From: an uncultured Lachnospiraceae bacterium
GTDB lineage: Bacteria > Bacillota > Clostridia > Lachnospirales > Lachnospiraceae
Reading direction: 5' to 3'
Length of the DNA stretch: 64,000 nucleotides
Assembly (NCBI GenBank): GCA_900315505.1
Contig: OMZG01000001.1
Span: 186,001 to 250,000 of the forward strand
Positions 24,102 to 31,744 of the stretch are shown here, piece after piece. Numbering within the stretch: the stretch's first letter is position 1; every line of letters starts with the position of its first letter. Below the pieces are notes generated by a model. It had not been told where the DNA came from. It did not search any database and was given only the letters and a program-made list of their open reading frames with translations. The position numbers and the translations under genes are program-made.

Positions 24102-26239
24102 AAGCAATACTTAAAAGAGAATTCCTGTCTTTCTTTCGCAGCATGACAGGATGGCTGTTCATTGGTATCAATCTTGTGGTGTTCGGCCTTTATTTTTCAG
24201 TTTACAATCTGTACCAGGGGATTCCGACAATCAGCTATGCGCTGAACGGAATGACATTTGTATTCCTGATCACCGTTCCGGTGCTCACGATGAGGATTTT
24301 CGCAGCGGAGAGACGTGACAGGGTGGATCAGCTGACGCTTACATCACCTGTATCTGTCGGGAAGATAGTGCTCGGGAAATACTTAGCCCTTGCACTCTGT
24401 TATCTGATAGTTATAGCGATCATGGCTATTTCACCTCTTGTGCTCCGCCTGTTCGGGACAGTTTCTCTAAGAGAAAATTATACGGCACTCTTCGGAATGC
24501 TGCTATACGGACTCACGCTGCTTGCAATAGGACTTTTCGCTTCATCGCTTACAGAAAATCTGATAGTGGCGGCGGTAGTATCGTTCCTGCTCATTTTCAT
24601 AGGATATATCTCATCGTCATTTGTGAGCACCTTCTCACTTACAGGACCGGTGGCTAAGATCCTCGGATGGTATGATTTCATCACACCGCTCACAGACTTT
24701 CTTTCCGGAAGCTTTTCATTGAGGCATGTGGTCTATTATGTGACGGCCATACTTATCTGCCTCGTGGTAACGACACAGATCATCCTGAAGAGAAGGTATA
24801 ATGTTTCGAGAAAGCATCTGACGCTTTCCGCCTTTTCCCTGGTGACGATAGTAGCAGTCTTTGCAGTGGCAGTGGTCGGAAATTTCGCAATGACCAGGGT
24901 TCCTGCGAAGGCAGCGGTCTATGATATGACTGCAAGTAAATACTATACACTTGGTTCTAAGAGCAAGAAGATCCTCAAGGGTCTCGACAAGGATGTAACG
25001 ATCTACTGCATGGCTAAGAAGTCTTCGCTGACATACGACTATGAGATCACGCTGAAGAAGACACTCGAGCAGTATGAGGCGGCATCGAAGCATATCACTG
25101 TGAAGTATATAGATCCTGACAAGAACCCGACCTTTGCGTCAAAGTACACAGACGAGGATCTCTCGACAGGAAGCCTCATTGTGGTAAGCGGCAGTAAGAG
25201 CAGGGTGATCCCGGTAAGCGACCTTTATGAGACGTCGGTCGACTACACTTCCTATTCACAGCAGATCTCCGGATATGATATCGAGGGACAGGTGACCGGA
25301 GCGATCAACTATATTGGTTCTGACAATCTCATGAAGGTTTATGTGCTGACCGGACATGATGAGCCGTCGATGGAGGCTACATTTACAAGGGCTCTCCAGA
25401 AGCTTAATGCGCAGACGGAAGAGCTGAATTTCCTGACTGAATCGAAGGTGCCGGATGATGCATCGGCGGTCATAGTCTTCGGACCTCAGAGTGATTTTTC
25501 AGAGGATGATGTAAAGAAGCTGGAGAGCTATGTGGATGATGGAGGAAGGGTTTTCATAGCACTTGATGTCATGAAGAATTCTTCTCTTACCAATGTGAAA
25601 AAATTCTTAAATGATGAGGGAATAAAAGCCGGTGACGGGGCCATTGCAGAGACTGATGAGAATTACTATTATCAGAGTCCGTATCTACTTCTGCCGGAGG
25701 TAAAGGATACGAATGCGACAAAGGATGTCGCAGGAACCCTCCAGGTATTCATGCCGTATTCGCTCGGACTCACAAAGGTAAAGACTGATGGAGTGAAGTT
25801 CGTTAATCTTGCAGTCACCAGTGACAGGGCAATCGCGAAGAACTCACAGAGTGCAGATGATCTGCAGACAGCGGTTCAGGAAACCGATGAGAAGATAAGG
25901 AAGGAATCAGGCGATGAGCAGGGCCGGTTCTCGCTCGGACTCATTGCGAAAAAGGGCAAGGGCAGAGTGGCAGCCTTCGGTTCGGTATATACCTTTACAG
26001 AGACCATGAACCAGGTGGTTTCGGGAAGAAATGAGACTCTGTTCTCAGATGTTTTCTCGTATCTGCTTCCTGACTCAGGCGAGACCTCTGTGAATATCGC
26101 GGCAAAGACGATTGATTCGACGACTCTTACAATCTCTGCCAAGGTAATAAAGGTATATGGATTCTTCTTCGGAATCTTCGTGCCTCTGTTCCTGATCGTC
26201 TGCGGAGCGATCGTGGTAGTCTACAGGAAGAGAAGATAA
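24098..26239 (+). CDS. ABC permease fused to GldG-type extracytoplasmic domain
   Basis: A 713-residue membrane protein joining two proteins that are separate (GldF and GldG) in gliding Bacteroidetes. Residues 1–235 form an ABC-2 permease with about six membrane segments (18–36, 52–66, 95–115, 132–150, 155–172, 211–230). A seventh at 243–262 leads into an extracytoplasmic GldG-like region (about 270–670; contains VYVLTGHDEPSM and GGRVFIALDV). A final segment lies at 688–708 with a basic tail YRKRR. Substrate unknown; such systems in Firmicutes are not gliding motors. The stop overlaps the ispD start by one base (TAATG). Confidence 0.9.
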   Translation: MKAILKREFLSFFRSMTGWLFIGINLVVFGLYFSVYNLYQGIPTISYALNGMTFVFLITVPVLTMRIFAAERRDRVDQLTLTSPVSVGKIVLGKYLALALCYLIVIAIMAISPLVLRLFGTVSLRENYTALFGMLLYGLTLLAIGLFASSLTENLIVAAVVSFLLIFIGYISSSFVSTFSLTGPVAKILGWYDFITPLTDFLSGSFSLRHVVYYVTAILICLVVTTQIILKRRYNVSRKHLTLSAFSLVTIVAVFAVAVVGNFAMTRVPAKAAVYDMTASKYYTLGSKSKKILKGLDKDVTIYCMAKKSSLTYDYEITLKKTLEQYEAASKHITVKYIDPDKNPTFASKYTDEDLSTGSLIVVSGSKSRVIPVSDLYETSVDYTSYSQQISGYDIEGQVTGAINYIGSDNLMKVYVLTGHDEPSMEATFTRALQKLNAQTEELNFLTESKVPDDASAVIVFGPQSDFSEDDVKKLESYVDDGGRVFIALDVMKNSSLTNVKKFLNDEGIKAGDGAIAETDENYYYQSPYLLLPEVKDTNATKDVAGTLQVFMPYSLGLTKVKTDGVKFVNLAVTSDRAIAKNSQSADDLQTAVQETDEKIRKESGDEQGRFSLGLIAKKGKGRVAAFGSVYTFTETMNQVVSGRNETLFSDVFSYLLPDSGETSVNIAAKTIDSTTLTISAKVIKVYGFFFGIFVPLFLIVCGAIVVVYRKRR

Positions 26240-26919
26240 TGGAAAAAATAAGTGCCATTGTCCTCGCAGCCGGGAAGGGCACGAGGATGAAAAGCGATAC
26301 ACTAAAGCAGTTCATCGAAGTGAATGGAAGGCCTCTGATAGCGTACAGCCTGGAGGCTTTTGAGAAAAGTGATGTTGACGAGATAATACTCGTCACAGGT
26401 CAGAACGAGATAGAATTGTGTTCACGGATTATTAAAAAATTTAAAATATCCAGGTGCGTTAGAATTGTTGCAGGCGGAGCCGTAAGGGCTCTGTCTGTCT
26501 ATAATGGAATAAAGGCAGCATCAGGAGACTATGTCCTGATCCATGATGGCGCAAGGCCTCTCGTATCACAGAGACTGATTGCTGACACAATAGAAGCAGT
26601 TGAAAAATATAAGGCAGCAGTGCCGGTGATACCAGTCAAGGATACGATCCGACAGATATCACCGGATGGAACACTGATGGATGCCTTTGACCGTTCAAAG
26701 CTGGTTGGAATGCAGACGCCGCAGGCATTTGCCTGCGCAGACATCATGAAAGCGTATGAGAAATTGACAGAAGAAAAGTATGACTTCTCCCACATCACCG
26801 ACGATGTAATGGTGATGGAGCAGGGACTCGGCGTTCATGCCCATCCAGTCCGCGGCGAGGAAGAGAACAGAAAAATAACCACACCAGAAGATTTGGAGTG
26901 GCTGGCTTCCCATATTTAA
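26239..26919 (+). CDS. ispD: 2-C-methyl-D-erythritol 4-phosphate cytidylyltransferase
   Basis: Makes CDP-methylerythritol from CTP and MEP in the non-mevalonate isoprenoid pathway. It is 226 residues. The N-terminal nucleotide loop is VLAAGKGTRMKSDTLKQF. VLIHDGARPLVS, VPVKDTIRQ-type and the late TDDVMVME segment match IspD (rather than a TarI-like enzyme, though that paralogue cannot be fully excluded). It is coupled to the ABC permease by a 1-base overlap. A terminator overlaps its last codons. Confidence 0.85.
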   Translation: MEKISAIVLAAGKGTRMKSDTLKQFIEVNGRPLIAYSLEAFEKSDVDEIILVTGQNEIELCSRIIKKFKISRCVRIVAGGAVRALSVYNGIKAASGDYVLIHDGARPLVSQRLIADTIEAVEKYKAAVPVIPVKDTIRQISPDGTLMDAFDRSKLVGMQTPQAFACADIMKAYEKLTEEKYDFSHITDDVMVMEQGLGVHAHPVRGEEENRKITTPEDLEWLASHI

Positions 26920-26939
26920 AAATGGGGAGCTTATTTTTT
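26905..26939. terminator. Terminator between convergent ispD and small membrane gene
   Basis: GCTTCCCAT / ATGGGGAGC makes a 9-bp stem (one G-U pair) with an 8-base loop, followed by TTATTTTTT. It spans the ispD stop and reaches the 3' end of the minus-strand gene. Confidence 0.75.
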
Positions 26940-27161
26940 GTCTTTTGAATTGTTTTTGACAGCGTCGTCAAATTCGCTGTTGTCAGGTTTTGCTATTTTT
27001 ACAAAAATCCTTATGACCCATAGCATCACAGGGATCACGACATCAGCAGCCAGAAACGCCTTGAACAGAGTCATATTGCCTGCAATAACGAAAATAAGTG
27101 TCGCTGCATACATCCCCACCAGGAGGATAATTCCGATAATTCCGAAAACTTTCTTAATCAT
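26931..27161 (-). CDS. Small two-helix membrane protein
   Basis: Function unknown; 76 residues. Two hydrophobic segments (about 5–28 and 33–54) flank a short loop, and the tail is polar (DNSEFDDAVKNNSKDKK). It resembles short Lachnospiraceae membrane proteins of unknown role. No SD precedes the ATG. A consensus-like promoter (TTGACA, 17 bases, TATTAT) ends 7 bases before it, so the transcript should start at or next to the ATG (leaderless). It is divergent from the SEC-C protein. Confidence 0.65.
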   Translation of the reverse strand: MIKKVFGIIGIILLVGMYAATLIFVIAGNMTLFKAFLAADVVIPVMLWVIRIFVKIAKPDNSEFDDAVKNNSKDKK

Positions 27162-27168
27162 AATTTAT

Positions 27169-27197
27169 ATAATAATCACAACAATCGTTCTTGTCAA
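27169..27197 (-). promoter_or_regulatory. Minus-strand promoter, predicted leaderless start
   Basis: On the minus strand: TTGACA (27197–27192), 17-base spacer, TATTAT (27174–27169), then 7 bases to the ATG at 27161. Its −35 overlaps the −35 of the plus-strand promoter because TTGTCAA reads as a −35 in both directions. Confidence 0.7.
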
Positions 27198-27219
27198 CAG
27201 GCCGATTATTTGCTAGAAT
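27191..27219 (+). promoter_or_regulatory. Plus-strand promoter for the SEC-C gene
   Basis: TTGTCA (27191–27196), a 17-base spacer, and TAGAAT (27214–27219) preceded by TGC, an extended −10. It lies 41 bases ahead of the start at 27261. Confidence 0.75.
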
Positions 27220-27260
27220 AGGTAATGCTGTAAAAGCAACAATGTCAGGAGGTTAAAGAG

Positions 27261-27791
27261 ATGGCATTATTAGATGACTGGAAAGCAGTCGCATATAATC
27301 AGAACCAGAGTCAGTATGCACTGAAGGAATTCTGGGATGACTATTTTGAAAAAGAGAAGAATGTGTATAAGACGCTTCTCAGGGATTTCGGCAAGCCGTA
27401 TAAGGGAACGGTAGAGGCGCTTGCAGAGACATTCGGACTCACGAATCTCGAGATGGCAGGATTCCTCGATGGGATTCAGGACAGCCTGAAGGTAGGAAAT
27501 CCTATAGATACAATGGATGAGAAGACAGAGGTGAATCTGGACTTCGATAAGGAGAAGCTGTTCAGGGAGATGGTAGATGCCAGGGCAGAATGGCTTTATA
27601 CACTTCCGGAATGGGATGCCATTTATGATAAGGACACCCAGAGAGACCTCATCCGTGACCAGAAGCAGTCACATACAGTTCATGTAAAGAAGATCGGAAG
27701 AAATGACCCATGCCCATGCGGCAGTGGCAAGAAGTACAAGTACTGCCACGGAAGACCGGGAGCAGAGCCACTTCCAGGATACGTGAAGTAA
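27261..27791 (+). CDS. SEC-C motif protein
   Basis: A 176-residue soluble protein ending in a SEC-C zinc-binding motif ([20 protein letters not shown], about residues 148–167), the module found at the end of SecA and in many stand-alone proteins. The N-terminal ~140 residues are helical and acidic with no domain I can name (family of YecA/SecC-like unknowns). SD CAGGAGG lies ahead. Its promoter diverges from that of the small membrane protein. The next gene follows 27 bases later. Confidence 0.8.
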   Translation: MALLDDWKAVAYNQNQSQYALKEFWDDYFEKEKNVYKTLLRDFGKPYKGTVEALAETFGLTNLEMAGFLDGIQDSLKVGNPIDTMDEKTEVNLDFDKEKLFREMVDARAEWLYTLPEWDAIYDKDTQRDLIRDQKQSHTVHVKKIGRNDPCPCGSGKKYKYCHGRPGAEPLPGYVK

Positions 27792-27818
27792 GGGTTATGA
27801 TTTCGGAGGTATAGAGAT

Positions 27819-29093
27819 TTGCTGGTCATCAGACTCAAAGAGAATGAACAATACGCCTTTATTGATGACATGGGGAAAATACGCCCTGTTACCTTTCTCA
27901 AGAGGGAATATGGCGAAATGTACAGCTTCTATGACGGTATCATTCCGACGGATGAAGAGATAATAAAGCAGACGCCGGAGATAGCATCACTTCCAGAAGA
28001 GACGCAGAAGCTGGTAATAGAGAAGAGAAGGGAAGAACTGAAGAAGATAAATGCATTTCCGCTAGACAAGTATGAGGTCGAGGAGAAGGTCATAGAGCAG
28101 GATAAGGCCGAGGATCTCGAAAAAGATGAGAAAGCAGCTCTGATCGAGTTCGTAATGATCGATCAGTCACTTCCGAAGCACAGACGCCCTCTCGTAAGCG
28201 AGGTAGAAAAGAAAAAGCTTCTGCAGATCCAGGAGCAGATGGGATATAGCGGCGACCTGATAAAGGATACCCGTGACGGCCATCATGACAGCCGGGACAA
28301 GGAAGTAAAAGAGACCATGAAGCTGGTACGTGACATTCTCGTGGATGCCTGCTGTCGTGGAGAGTCTCTTGGACAGCGTGCTTGTGACTATGCAGAGGTT
28401 CGTCACAAGCTGGAGGAAGAGGTGCAGAAGGCCATCTCTACCCGTCAGGAGGGCGAGGTCAAGAAGCTTATCTGTCAGGTGGATTTCGCAGCAGTAACAG
28501 AGACCATAGTCCTCGGTGAGGATTACATAATGAGGGCGGAGGAGTATGAGAGAGCATATTCAAAGGCATATAATATCGACCTTTCCGAGGTGAAGAAGGG
28601 TGTAGAAGCCAGCTGCAAGTATGTGGTTGATGAGGAGGGGCTTATGAACAAGACCCTGCACGATCTGAACCATGAGAGAAATGTTTTCTACAAGGATCAC
28701 ACCAAGTTTGACGATTACAATGTTCCGTTCATAGATTCAATAGATATTGAGCCTGCACGTGATGTGGAGGACACGTTCCGCAATGGGTTTGCGCTGTCTC
28801 TGTACAGTGTGTCGGATGGAAGCAGATATACCCCGTCACAGATGAGAGACAATATCAAGATGCTCGTCGAACAGATCGATAAGATGCGCGGAGAGGTTGC
28901 AGGCATCAGCACCTACGATACAGAGAAGACAGTACAGTTCATGCAGGGCATCAAGCGTCTCGCAATGAAGAAGTACACGCTCCTTCCTTGGGAGGTGACA
29001 GCTGATGAGATCTCACCGGCTGACCTCGACACAGGCAGTGAAAAGGAAAGCGTCTGGTCTTTCCTGAACAAGGATTTAAAGGATGTTTTCTGA
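27819..29093 (+). CDS. Conserved hypothetical protein, TTG start
   Basis: Not recognised. 424 residues, soluble, strongly charged. The first ~35 residues (MLVIRLKENEQYAFIDDMGKIRPVTFL) look like a small beta domain. Residues 60–180 are Lys/Glu-rich and helical, followed by a region with two cysteines (DACCRGESLGQRACDY) and a mixed C-terminal half. The TTG start is favoured by GGAGG about 10 bases ahead and by the absence of an early in-frame ATG. It lies between the SEC-C gene and gpmI, close enough to share a transcript. Confidence 0.7.
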   Translation: MLVIRLKENEQYAFIDDMGKIRPVTFLKREYGEMYSFYDGIIPTDEEIIKQTPEIASLPEETQKLVIEKRREELKKINAFPLDKYEVEEKVIEQDKAEDLEKDEKAALIEFVMIDQSLPKHRRPLVSEVEKKKLLQIQEQMGYSGDLIKDTRDGHHDSRDKEVKETMKLVRDILVDACCRGESLGQRACDYAEVRHKLEEEVQKAISTRQEGEVKKLICQVDFAAVTETIVLGEDYIMRAEEYERAYSKAYNIDLSEVKKGVEASCKYVVDEEGLMNKTLHDLNHERNVFYKDHTKFDDYNVPFIDSIDIEPARDVEDTFRNGFALSLYSVSDGSRYTPSQMRDNIKMLVEQIDKMRGEVAGISTYDTEKTVQFMQGIKRLAMKKYTLLPWEVTADEISPADLDTGSEKESVWSFLNKDLKDVF

Positions 29094-29121
29094 TAACATA
29101 TTTCTTGGAGGTATTTTAAAA

Positions 29122-30663
29122 ATGGCAAAGAAACCATACGTACTCTTGATCATGGATGGTTTCGGACTCAATCCGAATCCAAAGGCAAATGCAGTAGCTC
29201 AGGCAAAGAAGCCTGTACTTGACAGTCTCGTAAAGCAGTATCCTTTCGTACAGGGTGCAGCAAGCGGTCTTGCAGTAGGACTTCCAGACGGTCAGATGGG
29301 CAATTCCGAAGTAGGACACATGAATATGGGCGCAGGCCGTATCGTATATCAGGAGCTTACCCGTATCACAAAGGCCATCGAGGATGGAGACTTTTTCAAG
29401 AACGAAGAGCTTCTCCAGGCATTTGATAATGCGAAGAAGAACGGTAAGAAGGTTCACCTCTGGGGGCTTCTGTCAGACGGTGGTGTTCATTCACACAATA
29501 CACACCTGTATGCACTGCTTGAGATGGCTAAGCGCGAGGGCGTAATGGATGTATATGTGCACTGTTTCCTTGACGGACGTGATACATCTCCTACAGCCGG
29601 CAAGGAATACATCGCCGAGCTTGAAGACAAGATGAAAGAGATCGGAGTTGGAAAAATAGCTTCGATCAGCGGCCGTTACTTCGCAATGGATCGTGACAAC
29701 AGATGGGACCGTATCGAGAAGGCATACAGAGCTCTTACACTTGGTGAGGGTAATGAAGCTGCTTCTGCAAAAGAGGCTATCGAGAATTCATATGCTGCTG
29801 ACAAGACTGATGAGTTCGTGATCCCATGTGTCATCAAAGAGAACGGCAAGCCTGTTGCAACTGTTGATGATGGAGACAGTGTCATCTTCTTCAATTTCCG
29901 TCCTGACAGAGCACGTGAGATGACAAGAGTTTTCTGTGCTGATGAGTTTGACGGATTTGACAGAGGCGAGAGAGTAAAGACAGACTACGTATGTTTCGTT
30001 GAGTATGATGATACTATTCCAAATACGAAGATCGCATTCAAGAAGGAAGAACTTGCGAATACATTCGGTCAGTACCTTGCTGATCATGGAATGACTCAGG
30101 CCCGTATCGCTGAGACTGAGAAATATGCTCATGTGACATTCTTCTTCAATGGTGGAGTCGAGGAGCCGAATCCGGGTGAGGACAGGATCCTTGTAAAGAG
30201 CCCGAAGGTTGCTACATACGATCTGCAGCCTGAGATGAGTGCTCCTGAAGTATGTGACAAGCTCTGTGGCGCAATCAGAAGCGGCAAGTATGATGTGATC
30301 ATCATCAATTTCGCTAATCCTGATATGGTTGGTCATACAGGTGTCCTTGATGCAGCTATCAAGGCTGTTGAGACTGTAGATACCTGCGTAGGCAAGGCCG
30401 TAGAGGCTCTGAAGGAGATGGATGGTGTCATGTTCATCTGCGCTGACCATGGTAACTGCGAGCAGGAGATCAACTACGAGACAGGAGAGCCGCTTACAAG
30501 TCATACTACGAATCCGGTTCCATTTATCCTTGTCAATGCTGATCCTAAGTATGGTCTTCGTGAGGGCGGTAAGCTCTGCGATATCGTGCCGACACTGATT
30601 GATCTCATGGGTATGGAGAAACCGGCAGAGATGACAGGACAGTCGCTGCTTATAGAAAAGTAA
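29122..30663 (+). CDS. gpmI: 2,3-bisphosphoglycerate-independent phosphoglycerate mutase
   Basis: Interconverts 3- and 2-phosphoglycerate in glycolysis using two Mn2+ ions. It is 513 residues from MAKKPYVLLIMDGFG, chosen for the GGAGG upstream; the 29083 start overlaps the previous gene and lacks family support. The phosphoserine loop QMGNSEVGHMNMGAGR, substrate segment HCFLDGRDTSP and C-terminal metal motif CADHGNCEQ are intact. A heptanucleotide array follows the stop directly, then purC. Confidence 0.96.
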   Translation: MAKKPYVLLIMDGFGLNPNPKANAVAQAKKPVLDSLVKQYPFVQGAASGLAVGLPDGQMGNSEVGHMNMGAGRIVYQELTRITKAIEDGDFFKNEELLQAFDNAKKNGKKVHLWGLLSDGGVHSHNTHLYALLEMAKREGVMDVYVHCFLDGRDTSPTAGKEYIAELEDKMKEIGVGKIASISGRYFAMDRDNRWDRIEKAYRALTLGEGNEAASAKEAIENSYAADKTDEFVIPCVIKENGKPVATVDDGDSVIFFNFRPDRAREMTRVFCADEFDGFDRGERVKTDYVCFVEYDDTIPNTKIAFKKEELANTFGQYLADHGMTQARIAETEKYAHVTFFFNGGVEEPNPGEDRILVKSPKVATYDLQPEMSAPEVCDKLCGAIRSGKYDVIIINFANPDMVGHTGVLDAAIKAVETVDTCVGKAVEALKEMDGVMFICADHGNCEQEINYETGEPLTSHTTNPVPFILVNADPKYGLREGGKLCDIVPTLIDLMGMEKPAEMTGQSLLIEK

Positions 30664-30664
30664 A

Positions 30665-30730
30665 TAGGATATAGGGGATAGGGGATAGGGGATAGTCCCT
30701 AACCCCTAACCCCTAACCCCTAACCCCTAA
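30665..30730. repeat. Heptanucleotide inverted array, gpmI–purC gap
   Basis: About four ATAGGGG units, the junction AGT, then about five CCCTAAC units with almost no loop. This is the most regular copy in the window. It occupies nearly the whole gap between the gpmI stop and the purC SD (AAAGGA). Confidence 0.93.
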
Positions 30731-30747
30731 TAAAGAAAGGAAAAAAG

Positions 30748-31623
30748 ATGAAAGAGTACAAGCCAGTCAAAGAAGGAAAAGTCAGAGAAGTGTATGATGA
30801 CGGTGATTCCATCATCATGGTTGCAACGGACAGAATTTCTGCATTCGATGTGATCCTGAAGAATAAGGTCACTGACAAGGGCAGGGTGCTCACACAGATG
30901 AGCAGATTCTGGTTCGACTATACGAAGGACATCATTCCTAACCACATGATCTCATGCGATGTGAAGGATATGCCTGAATTCTTCCAGACAGATGAGTTCG
31001 CTGGACGCAGCATGAAGGTAAAGAAGCTCGACATGCTCCCAATCGAGTGTATCATAAGAGGATACATCACAGGAAGTGGCTGGCAGTCATATCAGGAGAA
31101 CGGTACTGTATGTGGTATCTCTCTTCCGGCTGGTCTTGTTGAGTCAGACAAGCTGCCTGAACCTATCTATACTCCTACAACCAAGGCTGATCTTGGTGAT
31201 CATGATGAGCATATCACTTTTGATGAGTCAGTTGAAATCATTGAGAAGCTTCATCCTGGCAAAGGTAAGGAGTACGCTACAAAGCTTCGTGATGATACTC
31301 TTGCTCTGTACAAGAAGTGCGCTGACTATGCACTGACTAAGGGCATCATAATTGCTGATACGAAGTTTGAGTTTGGTCTCGATGAGAACGGAAATGTCGT
31401 TCTTGGTGACGAGATGCTGACTCCGGATTCATCACGTTTCTGGCCTGCAGACGGCTACAAGCCGGGTCAGTCACAGCCTTCATTTGACAAGCAGTTCGTC
31501 CGTGACTGGCTTCTGGCCAATCCTGACAGCGATTACAATCTGCCGCAGGATGTCATTGACAAGACTATTGCGAAGTATAAGGAAGCATATAAGCTGCTGA
31601 CAGGTAAGGATCTGGCCTGGTAG
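30748..31623 (+). CDS. purC: Phosphoribosylaminoimidazole-succinocarboxamide synthase
   Basis: Adds aspartate to CAIR with ATP in de novo purine synthesis. It is 291 residues, the longer form common in Clostridia. Signatures: KEGKVREVYDDGDSIIMVATDRISAFDV (ATP-binding N-lobe), ECIIRGYITGSGW, IADTKFEFGLDENGNVVLGDEMLTPDSSRFW. SD GAAAGGA precedes the ATG. It is followed by purF and purB, each separated by a heptanucleotide array. Confidence 0.97.
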   Translation: MKEYKPVKEGKVREVYDDGDSIIMVATDRISAFDVILKNKVTDKGRVLTQMSRFWFDYTKDIIPNHMISCDVKDMPEFFQTDEFAGRSMKVKKLDMLPIECIIRGYITGSGWQSYQENGTVCGISLPAGLVESDKLPEPIYTPTTKADLGDHDEHITFDESVEIIEKLHPGKGKEYATKLRDDTLALYKKCADYALTKGIIIADTKFEFGLDENGNVVLGDEMLTPDSSRFWPADGYKPGQSQPSFDKQFVRDWLLANPDSDYNLPQDVIDKTIAKYKEAYKLLTGKDLAW

Positions 31624-31627
31624 GTAG

Positions 31628-31734
31628 TAGGATATAGGGGATAGGAGATAGGGGATAGTGGATAGGAACTGCATGGTCCCTAAATCCTAACCCCTAACCC
31701 CTAACCCCTGACCCCTGACCCCTAACCCCTAACC
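31628..31734. repeat. Heptanucleotide inverted array, purC–purF gap
   Basis: The longest copy, about 107 bases. G-rich units (ATAGGGG, with variants ATAGGAG and ATAGTGG) are followed by the spacer AACTGCATGGT and then seven or more CCCTAAC-type units, some changed to CCCTGAC. It runs to within 10 bases of the purF ATG, leaving no visible SD. Confidence 0.93.
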
Positions 31735-31744
31735 ACTTAAACAT

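Noticed and set aside
29788..30504. Long minus-strand open frame (238 codons) opposite gpmI
   Set aside because: It lies wholly antisense to a full-length conserved enzyme, has no SD, and its composition is what the complement of a biased coding sequence gives.
30665..30730. Repeat array as a CRISPR or a true telomere
   Set aside because: Units are only 7 bases with no spacers and no cas genes. The telomere likeness is in sequence only; the arrays are short, internal and inverted.
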